A stretch of 5,920 bases of DNA from an uncultured Collinsella sp. (GCA_937923795.1 CALDWI010000035.1:1-5920), one strand, 5' to 3'. Positions 1 to 5,920 are shown, counted from the stretch's first letter. Notes: a model not told the origin generated them from the letters alone. Translations and numbers: made by a program.

Positions 1-158
1 GGACTTGCAGCGACGGACCTCAGGACACTCTTACACCACGTCTGCGCGCGCGACCTATTATCTCTTCGCTGAACCCAGATTTTCGGCCCAAGTTTCTTTG
101 TTTTTGCTGTCACTAATCTAGTAACAGTACTCATATTTGCCGTTTTTGCACAGAGCAT
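1..158 (-). CDS. Possible partial small ORF running off the left edge
   Basis: An open frame starts at an ATG at 158-156 and stays open to the window edge (52 codons). An AGGGGG Shine-Dalgarno-like run lies 9 nt upstream of the ATG, just past the stop of the 188-1297 gene. The translation begins MLCAKTANMSTVTRLVTAK and is rich in Lys, Arg and Thr. I see no domain, signal peptide or membrane segment and do not recognise a family. The frame crosses the repeat and palindrome element at 100-149, which argues that it may be chance, or the start of a gene whose 5' end sits on a repeated element. The AT-rich composition differs from the genes to the right. Only sequence beyond the left edge can decide; I consider it less likely than not to be a real gene. 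Confidence 0.22.
   Translation of the reverse strand, partial: MLCAKTANMSTVTRLVTAKTKKLGPKIWVQRRDNRSRAQTWCKSVLRSVAAS
100..149. repeat. Direct-repeat pair flanking an imperfect palindrome
   Basis: The 8-mer GTTTTTGC occurs at 100-107 and 142-149, a period of 42 bp (about four helical turns). Between the copies, 107-127 forms a near-perfect inverted repeat: arms CTGTCACTA and TAGTAACAG, 3-nt loop, one C/A mismatch. The region is AT-rich (24 G+C of 60 in 121-180), unlike the GC-rich coding DNA around it. No U-tract follows the stem on the minus strand (A-rich instead), so it is not a standard terminator for the 188-1297 gene. It could be a protein-binding site, a copy of a dispersed repeat or a weak transcript end; the structure is visible but its function is not. 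Confidence 0.45.
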
Positions 159-187
159 ATAAACAGACCCCCTATAAAGCCATAGTT

Positions 188-1297
188 TTACGCTGGCTTG
201 AGCCCAAAGCACGCTCGGAGCGTATTCAGCAGAGCATCTTGCCTCTTTCGACGAGCCTCTACGCGATTCTGATATCGCTTACCCATACGCTGGTGGATGC
301 GCCATGCGAGCGCTTCCATCGCTTCCATGTCGCGGAGCATTTCGTTGTTGACCGTCGCGACCTCGATTCCCATAGTAATCAAGCCCGTGTTGCGTTTTTC
401 GTCGTGGATACGTCCCCTCCGGGAGGAATGGCCCAGCTCACCGTTGTATTCCAAGTCAAACCGGGCTGCTTCCTGATAGGCATCGCAAACCGCATGCGGC
501 ATCCCCGAGATCGCCCGTGCACGGTCGTTGAACTCGATCTTGTAGTCGGTCTTAAAGGGACCACAGGCAAATCCGCCATAGGAAAACGGAAGCGAAAACA
601 TGGCAAGCATGATGCACTCCATGGGTGAACGCAGGTTTTCCGACAGATAGGGACACAGCCGCCGCAGCTGCTTGGCCGCATTCCCCTTGCATACCGCGAG
701 GTAATCTGCCAGACGATCGGGCGTCAGCACCGGCTCAACCTCAAAGTAGCCCACGTCTGCTGGCTGGTCCTTGTCCTTTGCAAGTTTATTCGTAACGGGC
801 GAGGTGTAGGGAGGCAGATACTTCCCGCGGTCACTCAGCGAAATCTTAGAGCACAGCTCCTGGGCCAGGGCAAATGCCTGGATACAGCCGACCTCGCGGG
901 CGACGACAACACAAAGGGCCTCGGGAGACAGACTGTATACACCCGGCTCCACCTCTAGAATCGAGCCGGCGGGCAACCCGGAGCATACGGACCAGCCCAC
1001 GCCAGGCATGCGGCGGCGCTGCGCCGCAGATCCCACCAGCAAGCAAAGATCTTCTTGCACCTCGCCGCTTGCGGCCCCAATCCGCACCAAGTCGGGAAGA
1101 TAGATGTCCTCGGTCGAGGGCGACGACGTGCGCAGCACACGGCGCTCTTCATCGGGATCGAGGTCCCTCCAGCTGATGTAGCCCATTTGTCGGCGCTCGG
1201 CGCGCATCATGCGCAGCGCCGAGGCGCCGGTCAGGATTATGGAAGCCGCTAGCTGTTCGCCTGTCGGCTCGTTGCGCCGCTCAATCTTCACTGCCAC
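188..1297 (-). CDS. AbiEi/DUF559-like protein with PD-(D/E)XK-type C-terminal domain
   Basis: This is a 369-residue protein, probably cytoplasmic, with no signal peptide or membrane span. The frame is open further upstream inside comF, but I chose GTG at 1297: AGGGGTGG lies just upstream (GGGG to start 7 nt), and the ATG at 1336 has no ribosome binding site. The middle (about residues 85-150) contains GVYSLSPE (119-126) then a helical stretch, resembling the GLxVTSP...LLDLA region of AbiEi/DUF559 proteins. The C-terminal part carries SPMEC (224-228, candidate first acidic residue E227), then VCDAY (D272) and DLEYNGE with E283, and a following GH (H290). This order matches the SPxE...VDLAW...LAVEYDGxxH layout of DUF559 and Vsr-like endonuclease folds. 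No usual Lys after the E-x-N step is evident, so activity is uncertain. It follows comF by 10 nt and should be co-translated. One line sampled within it is only 53% GC, suggesting possible acquisition. Coding status is strong; the nuclease-fold assignment is inference from motif order. Confidence 0.72.
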   Translation of the reverse strand: MAVKIERRNEPTGEQLAASIILTGASALRMMRAERRQMGYISWRDLDPDEERRVLRTSSPSTEDIYLPDLVRIGAASGEVQEDLCLLVGSAAQRRRMPGVGWSVCSGLPAGSILEVEPGVYSLSPEALCVVVAREVGCIQAFALAQELCSKISLSDRGKYLPPYTSPVTNKLAKDKDQPADVGYFEVEPVLTPDRLADYLAVCKGNAAKQLRRLCPYLSENLRSPMECIMLAMFSLPFSYGGFACGPFKTDYKIEFNDRARAISGMPHAVCDAYQEAARFDLEYNGELGHSSRRGRIHDEKRNTGLITMGIEVATVNNEMLRDMEAMEALAWRIHQRMGKRYQNRVEARRKRQDALLNTLRACFGLKPA

Positions 1298-1301
1298 AAA
1301 A

Positions 1302-1309
1302 CCACCCCT
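1302..1309 (-). promoter_or_regulatory. RBS of the 188-1297 gene, overlapping the comF stop
   Basis: AGGGGTGG on the minus strand shares bases with the comF TAG stop (1310-1308) and sits 7 nt (counting from GGGG) before the GTG at 1297. It decides the start codon of the downstream gene and suggests that ribosomes finishing comF re-initiate there. Confidence 0.6.
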
Positions 1310-2114
1310 ACCAAACGCGTGCGATAGCGAGGCCATCAACGGCCACGGCACCGGCGCGCTTGAGTTCCGCCGAAGCCGCTGCCATCGTCGCACCCGTGGT
1401 GATAACGTCGTCGATAAGCAGCAAGCGGCGGCCGTGCACGTCCTCAACGGTCTCGTAATTGCCTTGGGCACGCTCGCGGCGCTCCTCACGACCGAGTTCG
1501 CGCTGGTCGCCATGCCCGTACTTGACGAGCGCATCGAGCAGGGGAACACCCGACAGCTCGCAAAATGGGCGCGCAATAGCCTCCATATGATCAAAACCAC
1601 GCCGCCGAAACGCTGCCGCCGTCGCAGGCACAAACACCACCGCATCCGCACCGGACAGCACGCCTCCGTAGCGATCGGGAGCTACGACCTGGGCATGCAG
1701 GGCGGTGTCGTAGAGCAGCTCCGCCAGATACGGAGCCAGACGTCGCTCGCCCGCATCCTTGTACGCTTTAATGATGCGCGGCAGCGGATGCGCATAGACG
1801 GCGCACGCCAGGCAGCGGTCGAGCGCCTCCGCCATTGCCGAAGACGTGCCCTCGACCGAACACTCAGTGCACAGCAAATCCCCAAACGGGGCGCCACATC
1901 GGGTGCAGCTATGACGTGGGTCGATGAGCGTGAGCGCGGCCAGGCAGTCTTGGCAAATAAGCGCACCGGCGCGCTCGCAGCCGGTACATCGTGTTGGCGA
2001 CAATGCCTCGAGCGCCTCGTACGTCGCGCGCTCGGCAAACGGTAGCAATTCGTCCGCAAACGGTAGGGCACCGGCACTCTGCAGACGGCTCAATATGTTC
2101 AGATGGCTCTTCAA
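1308..2114 (-). CDS. comF: ComF family phosphoribosyltransferase-like protein
   Basis: This 268-residue cytosolic protein belongs to the ComF/GntX family: an N-terminal double zinc knuckle fused to a type I phosphoribosyltransferase fold. In transformable bacteria ComF is needed for DNA uptake, probably handling single-stranded DNA inside the cell; elsewhere its role is unclear. Four CxxC pairs are visible: C43/C46 with C54/C57, and C70/C73 with C82/C85. RRGFDHME (171-178) is the characteristic ComF block. LLLIDDVITTGATM (231-244) is the PRPP-binding loop with the paired acidic residues D235-D236. QRELGREERRERAQGNY (204-220) matches the family's Q..L...ER..N segment. The start is TTG at 2114, chosen because AGGGAGGG lies 7 nt upstream; no better start exists before the first zinc knuckle. 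The length is slightly above the usual 200-250 residues owing to an N-terminal leader of about 40 residues. No other competence gene is in the window, so a role in transformation cannot be inferred here. Confidence 0.93.
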   Translation of the reverse strand: MKSHLNILSRLQSAGALPFADELLPFAERATYEALEALSPTRCTGCERAGALICQDCLAALTLIDPRHSCTRCGAPFGDLLCTECSVEGTSSAMAEALDRCLACAVYAHPLPRIIKAYKDAGERRLAPYLAELLYDTALHAQVVAPDRYGGVLSGADAVVFVPATAAAFRRRGFDHMEAIARPFCELSGVPLLDALVKYGHGDQRELGREERRERAQGNYETVEDVHGRRLLLIDDVITTGATMAAASAELKRAGAVAVDGLAIARVW

Positions 2115-2117
2115 GAC

Positions 2118-2153
2118 ACAACCCTCCCTACGTTCGGTCGCAGGGAGGGTTGT
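2118..2153 (-). promoter_or_regulatory. Hairpin enclosing the comF ribosome binding site
   Basis: A perfect 12-bp inverted repeat pairs 2118-2129 with 2142-2153 around a 12-nt loop. Read on the minus strand, the 3' arm is AGGGAGGGTTGT, whose AGGGAGGG is the comF Shine-Dalgarno; the TTG start follows 3 nt after the stem. No U-tract follows on either strand, so a classic intrinsic terminator is unlikely. When folded it should hide the ribosome binding site and lower comF translation, or act as an attenuator of read-through from ricT. The pairing is visible; the regulatory role is inferred. Confidence 0.6.
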
Positions 2154-2165
2154 TGATTCGGCGCT

Positions 2166-2191
2166 ATGATACCCCGATGCGCTCGGGGCAA
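2166..2191 (-). promoter_or_regulatory. Candidate comF promoter with overlapping small hairpin
   Basis: The minus strand carries TATCAT (2171-2166), one mismatch from the TATAAT -10 consensus, placed to start transcription near 2159, just before the comF leader hairpin. A TTGCCC at 2191-2186 is the nearest -35-like hexamer, but the 14-nt spacer is too short for a good sigma-70-type site. CCCCGA and TCGGGG (2172-2177 and 2183-2188) form a 6-bp stem with a 5-nt loop directly upstream of the -10. With no U-run after it, this could be a weak end for the ricT transcript or an operator. The promoter call is tentative. Confidence 0.33.
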
Positions 2192-2216
2192 GGCGGGCTA
2201 AATCCGCTCGCGGGCG

Positions 2217-3917
2217 TTATTCGCCGGCGGGCGGTTGTGGTGCGGACGAAGACGGGGTCGAGCCCTCGCCACCATCCTGGCGCGGCTTGCGGGAACGGCG
2301 ACGGCGACGGCGCTTTTGACCCTGGTCGGCCGAGCCCTCGCCACCGCGATCCTCGCGCGGCTCGCGCTCGTCGCGAGCGGCGCCACGCGAAGCCTTGGCA
2401 GCCGCTCCCCCGCCATCTCCGGGACGACGGCGCGTGACCTTGACCTCGCCATCCGAGACCTGATCGGCCACAGAGGGCACTGAAGGCTTCTGCTGCGCGC
2501 CCGAGGAATGGCGACGGCGCGGACGCGGCGCGCGCTCCTCCTCGCCACGTGACTTGCCGCCCTTGTCGACAGGCGCATCGGAGGCCGAGGCGCCCTTGGA
2601 AGCGGCACCGGCCTCGCGAGCAGCTGCGGCGCGGAAGGCGTCCTCGCGCTCCTCGCTCGATAGATGACGGCGGCGGCGACGTGTGGGGTTCATGCCGCCG
2701 CCGCGATTCTGCTGCTGGGGCTGCTGAACCTCGCGCTCGCGAGAGGCGTTCTTGCCCGCGGCTGCAACCTCGGTAGCATCGCCCGAGCCCGCGCGCTTGC
2801 GACGGCGACGGCCACCGGCGGCCTCCTCGGCCTCGGGTGCCTCGGCCTTACCGCGGCCCTTTCCGCGGCCACGGCCCTCGCCCTGACCCTGACCGGCGCG
2901 AGCATCGGATTCGGCATCGCGACGACGGCGCTTGGGCATCGACGTGCCGGCCAGACGGTCGGCACTCGACAGGCCATCGCCCACATCGACGCCGTTTTCG
3001 CGATCGAGCTCCATGAGCGCCAGACGCATCTCGGGCGACTCAATGCGCTCGAGCACGTCGCGCGTCACGCAGTCGGGGCGGCAGTTGCAGCCCTGCTCGG
3101 CGGCCTTCTTTTTGCAGCCCTCCGAGCACGTCATATCGGCCAGGTTGACCTTAAAGACTTTGCCGTTCTCCAGGCGCAGCACCAGCTGCTCACGCGGCGT
3201 GTCATACTCCTGGATACGCGCCTTGCCAAGCGGCGTATCGATGAGCGTCTTCTTTTTGGGCGCACGGCTTTTAAAGTCCTTGTAGGCCTCGAACTCGTAG
3301 CGCAGGCAGCACATCAGACGACCGCACACGCCGCTGATCTTGGAGGAATTGAGCGGCAGGTCCTGCTCTTTTGCCATGCGAATCGAGACGGGCTCAAACT
3401 GTCCGCCAAAGCGCGTGCAGCAGAGCTCCTGCCCGCATTGGGCATAGCCACCCACCAGGCGGGTCTCGTCGCGCACGCCGATCTGGCGCATGTCGACGCG
3501 AATGTGCAGCGTCGAGGACAGATCCTTGACGAGCTGGCGAAAATCGACGCGCTCCTCGGCCGCAAAGTAGAACACGGCCTTCTCGCCGCCAAACAGGTAC
3601 TCGACGCCGACCGGCTTCATCTCGAGGTCGAGCTCCTTGACCAGGCGGCGGAAGTCGACCATGGCCTCGTCGCCCTGGATGGCCAGGTCGTCGGCAAGCT
3701 GCAGGTCGATGTCGCTCGCCACGCGCAGCACGGGCTTGAGCGGCTGACCGATCTCGTCTTGCGGCACCTCAAAGGGATCGGCCGTGACCAGGCCGATCTC
3801 GGTTCCGCGCTCGGTGGAGCAAATGGCATAATCGGCCTCGAGGATATCCAGATCCTGCGGATCGAACCACAGGTCGCGCGAGGCGTAGGTAAACTTAACG
3901 GGTACGACTAACGGCAT
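2217..3917 (-). CDS. ricT: RicT/YaaT-type PSP1-domain protein with long arginine-rich tail
   Basis: This 566-residue protein has an N-terminal PSP1 domain (about 1-265) of the RicT/YaaT family. In Bacillus subtilis RicT works with RicA and RicF in an Fe-S complex that steers RNase Y and mRNA maturation. Conserved blocks are visible: GGYAQCGQELCC (156-167), PVSIRMAKEQDLPLN (176-190) and KISGVCGRLMCCLRYE (193-208), giving C161, C166, C167, C198, C203 and C204. A second cysteine group follows at C264, C268, C277, C279 and C283. From about 311 to the end it is low-complexity and apparently disordered: a Gly-Arg/Lys run (341-357) and arginine clusters at 330-333, 370-375, 413-417, 467-469, 496-498 and 535-546. 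B. subtilis RicT is about 275 residues, so the tail doubles the length. ATG 3917 has AGGAAGG (3931-3925) 7 nt upstream and overlaps the end of holB by 10 nt, implying coupled translation. RicA and RicF are not in this window. The core call is firm; an RNA-binding role for the tail is inference. Confidence 0.94.
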   Translation of the reverse strand: MPLVVPVKFTYASRDLWFDPQDLDILEADYAICSTERGTEIGLVTADPFEVPQDEIGQPLKPVLRVASDIDLQLADDLAIQGDEAMVDFRRLVKELDLEMKPVGVEYLFGGEKAVFYFAAEERVDFRQLVKDLSSTLHIRVDMRQIGVRDETRLVGGYAQCGQELCCTRFGGQFEPVSIRMAKEQDLPLNSSKISGVCGRLMCCLRYEFEAYKDFKSRAPKKKTLIDTPLGKARIQEYDTPREQLVLRLENGKVFKVNLADMTCSEGCKKKAAEQGCNCRPDCVTRDVLERIESPEMRLALMELDRENGVDVGDGLSSADRLAGTSMPKRRRRDAESDARAGQGQGEGRGRGKGRGKAEAPEAEEAAGGRRRRKRAGSGDATEVAAAGKNASREREVQQPQQQNRGGGMNPTRRRRRHLSSEEREDAFRAAAAREAGAASKGASASDAPVDKGGKSRGEEERAPRPRRRHSSGAQQKPSVPSVADQVSDGEVKVTRRRPGDGGGAAAKASRGAARDEREPREDRGGEGSADQGQKRRRRRRSRKPRQDGGEGSTPSSSAPQPPAGE

Positions 3918-5035
3918 TTCAGTGCCTTCCTGATATCGAACAGCATGACCTCGATGGCCAGCTGGGGAGTAACGTTTCTGGCGATGTTGCGCTCGGCGGT
4001 CGCGACTGCCTCGAGCGCCCGGGTGGCACCCGCAACATTGGTCGCGGCGGCAAGCCGACCGATCGTGTCGCGCACGTCTTCGTTCACCACGTCGGCTGCC
4101 TCGTCCTGAAGCGTCAGCAGCACGTCGCGCATGAGCGTCCGCGCGCTCGCCAGCGCTTCCATGATACCCGAACGCTCGCGCGCGTTGAGTTCGCGCTTGT
4201 TGCGGTCCTCAAGCTGCTTCAATGCTCCACGCGACAGGTAATCGGCGTTTTGCTCGAGCACCTTTTCCTGCGTGGACTTGACCTCGGCGAGCGGCGCCTT
4301 AACGGCGACGATGAGCGACTTGGCGCGGCTGAGCACATCGGCCTCATCGGCAGCGATGAGCGAATCGATGGCACGGACCATCTGGCGGCGAGCATCCTGG
4401 CGCTCGGCGCTCTTGAGGAACTCGATGCCGCGCGTTGGGCTCCCCGCCACGGCAACAGCCATGCGACAACGCGCGATATCCTGACCGGTAGCGCGGCTCA
4501 CGGCACGCGCGGCGACGGCAGGCGATACCAGCCGAAACGGCACGCACTGGCAGCGGCTCACGATGGTGGGCAACATCACGTCTGCCGAGGTGCCCAGCAG
4601 GATGAACATAACGCCCTCGGGCGGCTCCTCGAGTGTTTTGAGCAGTGCGTTGGCGGTATTGGCGCGCAGTTGCTCGGCACGGTCGATGATGTAGACCTTG
4701 GCCTTGGCACGGATGGGCGCCAGAGGCACGTCATCGAGCAGCTCGCGGGTCTGGGCGATGAGGTAGCCCGTGGCGCTCTCGGGCGTGTAATAGTGCACGT
4801 CGGGGTGCGTATGGCGGGCGACGCGCACGCAGCTATCGCATGAGCCGCAGCCATCTTGCTCGCACAGGAAGGCTTGGGCGAGCGCCCACGCGGCGTCGAG
4901 CTTGCCCGCGCCGGGCGCGCCCAAAAACAGGTAGGCGTGCGACGCGCGACCGCTGGCGACGGCATTGGTCAAAAAGTCGCGCACGCGCTCTTGGGTGTCG
5001 AGCTTGGCCAGCAGACTTGCCTGAGCGGGGGCCAT
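3908..5035 (-). CDS. holB: DNA polymerase III delta-prime subunit
   Basis: This 375-residue AAA+ protein is the delta-prime (stator) subunit of the clamp loader that places the beta sliding clamp on DNA. The typical SHAYLFLGAPGAGK block lies at 32-45. The P-loop-like GAPGAGKL keeps the lysine (K45) but has Leu where ATPases have Ser/Thr, and the Walker B region reads IIDRAEQL (116-123) without DExx. Both fit a subunit that does not hydrolyse ATP. A zinc module is formed by C58, C63, C66 and C69. ANALLKTLEEPP (128-139) and the SRC motif (160-162), which supplies the arginine finger to the neighbouring subunit, are intact. The frame extends to a TTG at 5056, but those extra codons include the AGGAGG itself, so ATG 5035 is the start: AGGAGG (5050-5045) lies 9 nt upstream. 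The gene begins 1 nt after the tmk stop and its end overlaps ricT by 10 nt, consistent with an operon. Confidence 0.95.
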   Translation of the reverse strand: MAPAQASLLAKLDTQERVRDFLTNAVASGRASHAYLFLGAPGAGKLDAAWALAQAFLCEQDGCGSCDSCVRVARHTHPDVHYYTPESATGYLIAQTRELLDDVPLAPIRAKAKVYIIDRAEQLRANTANALLKTLEEPPEGVMFILLGTSADVMLPTIVSRCQCVPFRLVSPAVAARAVSRATGQDIARCRMAVAVAGSPTRGIEFLKSAERQDARRQMVRAIDSLIAADEADVLSRAKSLIVAVKAPLAEVKSTQEKVLEQNADYLSRGALKQLEDRNKRELNARERSGIMEALASARTLMRDVLLTLQDEAADVVNEDVRDTIGRLAAATNVAGATRALEAVATAERNIARNVTPQLAIEVMLFDIRKALKCR

Positions 5036-5036
5036 G

Positions 5037-5720
5037 TTACTCGGCCTCCTGGGCAAGCGCAGCGGTGACGGCGTCCTGGGAAATGTCGAGGCCGTAGGCG
5101 CGAACCCACTCGACCGTCTGCGCGAAGACTTCCTCGATGGACGCGGTCGCGTCGATGAGCTTTACGCGGTTTGGTTCCTCGGCGGCAATGGCGCAAAATC
5201 CCTGGTAGACGCGCTCTTGGAAGGCCATGCCCTTAGCCTCCATGCGGTCGGCCGCACCACGGGCTGCCATGCGCAGCGCCGCCTGCTCGGGCGTGATGTG
5301 GTAGACGAGTGTGAGCGCCGGGTGCGTCCCCGCAACGGCCAGGTTGTTGGCATCGCGCACCATCTGGCGATCGAGGCCGTCGGCAAACGCCTGATAGCAG
5401 GTCGTGGAATCGTAGAAGCGATCGCACAGGACCACCTTACCGACAGCAAGGGCGGGCACGATGACCTCGTGCACCAACTGAGCGCGCGCCGCCTCGTAGA
5501 GCAACAACTCGCAGGTGTCGCCCATCGCTGTATTGGCGGGGTCGAGCAGCAGAGCACGGATCTTTTCGCTGATGGCGGTACCGCCCGGCTCGCGCAGGCT
5601 CACAACCTGGTAGCCAGCGAGTTCAAGAGCGCGGGCAAGCAGGCGCGCCTGCGTGGACTTGCCGGCGCCATCGACGCCCTCGAGCGTGATAAAGCTATGT
5701 TGAGCGGGCTCAAAAGCCAT
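5037..5720 (-). CDS. tmk: Thymidylate kinase
   Basis: This 227-residue cytosolic enzyme phosphorylates dTMP to dTDP with ATP, an essential step to dTTP. Visible motifs: P-loop GVDGAGKST (15-23), LREPGGT (42-48), the base- and phosphate-binding CDRFYDST (99-106), and a LID segment RGAADRMEAKG (154-164) with the DRxE pattern of bacterial enzymes whose catalytic arginine sits in the LID. The segment after the core strand reads LVYHI (138-142), where many homologues have an acidic residue (LxLDV); its effect is unknown. About 20 residues at the C-terminus extend past the usual end. ATG 5720 has AGGAAGGGG (5737-5729) 8 nt upstream. It is the first gene of the tmk-holB-ricT block, and the stop TAA lies 1 nt before the holB ATG. 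In B. subtilis yaaQ and yaaR lie between tmk and holB; they are absent here. Confidence 0.97.
   Translation of the reverse strand: MAFEPAQHSFITLEGVDGAGKSTQARLLARALELAGYQVVSLREPGGTAISEKIRALLLDPANTAMGDTCELLLYEAARAQLVHEVIVPALAVGKVVLCDRFYDSTTCYQAFADGLDRQMVRDANNLAVAGTHPALTLVYHITPEQAALRMAARGAADRMEAKGMAFQERVYQGFCAIAAEEPNRVKLIDATASIEEVFAQTVEWVRAYGLDISQDAVTAALAQEAE
5045..5050 (-). promoter_or_regulatory. RBS fixing the holB start
   Basis: A perfect AGGAGG on the minus strand lies inside the last codons of tmk, 9 nt before the holB ATG at 5035. It rules out the upstream TTG at 5056 as the start and places holB translation directly behind tmk termination. Confidence 0.75.
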
Positions 5721-5772
5721 GGGCGCAGCCCCTTCCTACAAGGCGCGTAAATGCAGATATATCAACCAAGCC

Positions 5773-5802
5773 ATGATACCCCAGTGCTCGGTGCGTCCCC
5801 AA
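5773..5802 (-). promoter_or_regulatory. Candidate promoter of the tmk-holB-ricT operon
   Basis: On the minus strand a TTGGGG (5802-5797) is followed after 18 nt by TATCAT (5778-5773), one mismatch from the -10 consensus. The predicted start near 5766 would give a leader of about 46 nt before tmk. The -10 is part of the 10-mer GGGGTATCAT, which occurs again before comF. Placement supports it, but the -35 match is only partial. Confidence 0.42.
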
Positions 5803-5920
5803 TGGCTAAAGGTGCCTTTCCAAAGTTGCGGTGAAATAGGGACTGATTGAAGCTCTGAGACCGCCAAAGGGGGTGCGGACGATTTCTTGGACCGCGCCTA
5901 GGCGTATCCAAGCTTCCTGC
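5803..5920. other. Upstream intergenic stretch, no confident gene
   Basis: No recognisable gene is visible here. On the minus strand a frame is open from the window edge to a TGA at 5764-5762 (52 codons). It has no recognisable motif and would run through the candidate tmk promoter, so I do not call it a gene. Small repeats are present: CCAAAG followed by TGCGG occurs at 5820-5831 and again at 5864-5878 with different spacing. AAAGG and CCTTT face each other at 5808-5819, and CGCCTAGGCG at 5895-5904 is a perfect palindrome. None forms an obvious terminator. Confidence 0.4.

Noticed and set aside
137..628. 163-codon plus-strand open frame at the left end
   Set aside because: It is antisense to the conserved C-terminal domain of the 188-1297 gene and has no domain or convincing start.
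1298..1651. N-terminal extension of the nuclease-fold gene inside comF
   Set aside because: These codons are the comF sequence in another frame and read as an Arg/Ser-rich shadow. The GTG at 1297 has a good ribosome binding site while ATG 1336 has none.
1209..2045. 278-codon plus-strand open frame opposite comF
   Set aside because: It is antisense to the zinc-knuckle and PRPP-loop regions of comF, with no motif of its own.
2118..2153. Intrinsic terminator between ricT and comF
   Set aside because: The stem is strong, but neither strand has the U-tract expected after it, and on the minus strand it runs straight into the comF start. A regulatory hairpin explains it better, although partial termination is not excluded.
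2300..2940. Tandem DNA repeat in the 3' half of ricT
   Set aside because: The repetitive look comes from recurring Arg, Gly and Ala codons in the low-complexity tail. I see no fixed repeat unit or period.
2664..3911. 415-codon plus-strand open frame opposite ricT
   Set aside because: It mirrors the ricT codons and is rich in Ala, Leu and His, with no recognisable domain or ribosome binding site. The sense strand has clear PSP1 motifs, so this is a high-GC antisense shadow.
4250..4843. 197-codon plus-strand open frame opposite holB
   Set aside because: It lies wholly inside holB on the other strand and looks like a shadow of its codon pattern.
5034..5750. 238-codon plus-strand open frame opposite tmk
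   Set aside because: It is fully antisense to a confident thymidylate kinase, and its product has no domain I can recognise.

Overview
The window reads as chromosomal DNA of a high-GC Gram-positive bacterium. I infer class Coriobacteriia, with Collinsella or a close relative most likely. This rests on the GC-rich coding with AGGAGG-type ribosome binding sites, the Gram-positive style tmk-holB-ricT order, and a RicT carrying a long arginine-rich tail. The genus is a judgement from sequence character, not a database result. All convincing genes are on the minus strand, so transcription runs from right to left.

Right to left: positions 5721-5920 are a non-coding leader with a candidate promoter. 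It is followed by a tight three-gene block: tmk (thymidylate kinase, 5720-5037), holB (DNA polymerase III delta-prime, 5035-3908) and ricT (PSP1-domain protein, 3917-2217). tmk and holB are 1 nt apart, and holB and ricT overlap by 10 nt, so this is almost certainly one operon. It supplies dTTP precursor, the clamp loader and an RNA-turnover factor. The RicT here has a normal PSP1 core plus about 255 residues of disordered, arginine-rich tail.

A 102-nt gap (2115-2216) separates ricT from comF (2114-1308). It holds a -10-like TATCAT box and a strong 12-bp hairpin whose 3' arm contains the comF Shine-Dalgarno sequence, and comF begins with TTG. This looks like a regulated junction. Ten nt after the comF stop comes a 369-residue gene (1297-188) that I interpret as an AbiEi/DUF559-like protein with a PD-(D/E)XK-type C-terminal domain. 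Its ribosome binding site overlaps the comF stop codon, so it should be co-translated with comF.

The left end (1-187) changes character: about 40% GC in the stretch sampled, a near-palindrome between two GTTTTTGC direct repeats, and a possible small leftward reading frame that runs off the window. No tRNA, rRNA, CRISPR array, transposase or integrase was seen. The long plus-strand open frames opposite ricT, holB and tmk are GC-rich antisense shadows. The core operon is ordinary. The points worth a second look are the RicT tail, the comF hairpin, the nuclease-fold gene and the AT-rich left-edge element.
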